DNA of 13,003 nucleotides from contig DAOVQV010000013.1 of NCBI GenBank assembly GCA_030628445.1, positions 1-13,003 of the forward strand. The letters are read 5' to 3'. Both the position numbers and the translations under genes were made by a program. The notes under the pieces were generated by a model. The model was not told the DNA's origin. It made no database searches and was given only the letters and a program-made list of their open reading frames with translations. The first letter of the stretch is position 1; each line of letters starts with the position of its first letter. The DNA comes from Phycisphaerae bacterium (GTDB lineage Bacteria; Planctomycetota; Phycisphaerae; SM23-33). Below, piece by piece: positions 12,449-13,003 of this stretch.

Positions 12449-13003
12449 TCAGACTATCCTCAGGTTGTCCACCATCGTGCAGCGGCGGAACCGCGTAAAC
12501 GTATTGGGCGTACAGACCCCCTCGCCGGTGGTGCAGGCGATGGACAGGTTGGTATACCCCTCCCCGCCGATCCCATCGCCGGCGACCGACGGGCCGTTCT
12601 TGATGTACAAGGTCGTGTTCATGATCTTGCCCATGTAAGTCATATGGTCGACGAGCTTGGAATGGACAACGGCGGTGTGACGATACCCATGCTCGGCCTG
12701 CAGAGCGAAGTGAACCGCTTCCTCGAAGCTGTTGCAGCGGACGAAGGGGAGGACGGGCGTCATCTGCTCGGCCTGGACGAGGGGGCTGTCGGGGCCGGTC
12801 TGCCCGTAGAGCAGGCGACAGTCCGACGGGACGCTCACGCCGATCTTCCGGGCCAGGACGTCCGGCGCCGCGCCGACAAATTCCCTGACCGCGTGCGGAT
12901 GACCCCCGTCGGGGGGGCTCTGGATGCAAATCTTGGCCAGTTCGTCCATCTGGGCCGTGCTCAGACGGTGCGCCCCCACCCGCGCCATCGCCTCCATCAT
13001 CGC
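12449..13003 (-). CDS. CoA-acylating aldehyde dehydrogenase, EutE/PduP type (3' part, cut by window edge)
   Basis: About 185 C-terminal residues are visible; the frame is open to the last base, so the gene begins beyond 13003. The sequence follows EutE/PduP: a short AM.R.GAHRLS segment, ARKIGV near residue 50 of the fragment, TPVLPFVRC and FEEAVHFALQAEHGYRHTA, and the family's distinctive C-terminal block GEGVCTPNTFTRFRRCTMVD then LRIV. The catalytic cysteine of this family should lie just upstream of the visible part, so it cannot be checked. The enzyme turns an aldehyde, CoA and NAD+ into acyl-CoA and NADH in the compartment lumen. In a PVM-type locus the substrate would be L-lactaldehyde. 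The next gene starts 22 bases after its stop. Confidence 0.93.
   Translation of the reverse strand, partial: AMMEAMARVGAHRLSTAQMDELAKICIQSPPDGGHPHAVREFVGAAPDVLARKIGVSVPSDCRLLYGQTGPDSPLVQAEQMTPVLPFVRCNSFEEAVHFALQAEHGYRHTAVVHSKLVDHMTYMGKIMNTTLYIKNGPSVAGDGIGGEGYTNLSIACTTGEGVCTPNTFTRFRRCTMVDNLRIV

Noticed and set aside
1..13003. tRNA, rRNA, CRISPR arrays, insertion sequences or attachment sites
   Set aside because: No cloverleaf, spaced direct-repeat array, transposase motif or terminal inverted repeat was recognised by eye on either strand; the only repeats are the LPP20 domain units.

Overview
The window is GC-rich bacterial DNA. Its gene content points to the PVC group, most likely a planctomycete (perhaps Phycisphaerae-like). 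It holds the distal end of a bacterial microcompartment (BMC) operon of the Planctomycetes-Verrucomicrobia (PVM) sugar-degrading type, a SpoIIE-type phosphatase with a large extracytoplasmic sensor, and secreted LPP20/FlgT-like proteins. The taxonomic call is inference; there is no rRNA or other marker gene here.

Layout. Positions 1-81 (+) may be the last codons of an upstream gene. Positions 162-4188 (+) form a four-gene exported-protein cluster. It encodes a protein with three tandem LPP20/FlgP-like repeats, a 49-residue putative lipoprotein, and two paralogous FlgT-like proteins that share the order N-domain, CsgG/FlgT-middle-like domain and C-terminal alpha/beta domain. This cluster converges on a leftward set. 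From right to left that set is: the end of a CoA-acylating aldehyde dehydrogenase (EutE/PduP type), a BMC vertex protein, an unusual three-part protein, a second BMC vertex protein, a class II aldolase with a C-terminal encapsulation-type helix, and a class I DeoC/FbaB-like aldolase with an extended tail. The three-part protein joins a targeting helix, a EutT/EutQ-like motif and a degenerate RpiB-like domain. After a 237-base gap come a sensor phosphatase (Cache-like, HAMP, SpoIIE), an imidazolonepropionase-like amidohydrolase and a creatininase-family hydrolase, all still leftward.

How the genes probably work together. In known PVM compartments, L-fucose and L-rhamnose are converted to fuculose-1-P or rhamnulose-1-P. 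The class II aldolase splits these into DHAP and L-lactaldehyde, and the EutE/PduP-like dehydrogenase converts lactaldehyde to lactyl-CoA inside the shell. The two vertex proteins would cap the polyhedral shell. The hexameric shell genes, phosphotransacylase and kinase expected for such a locus are not in this window and should lie beyond position 13003. Very short intergenic gaps, with SD sequences lying inside upstream genes, indicate translational coupling within the BMC segment.

Most noteworthy points: (i) the targeting-helix/EutT-motif/pseudo-RpiB protein, which has lost the RpiB catalytic motifs and carries a C9 tract in its linker; (ii) a second, class I aldolase in the same BMC operon; (iii) the LPP20x3, micro-lipoprotein and FlgTx2 cluster, which has no flagellar gene beside it.
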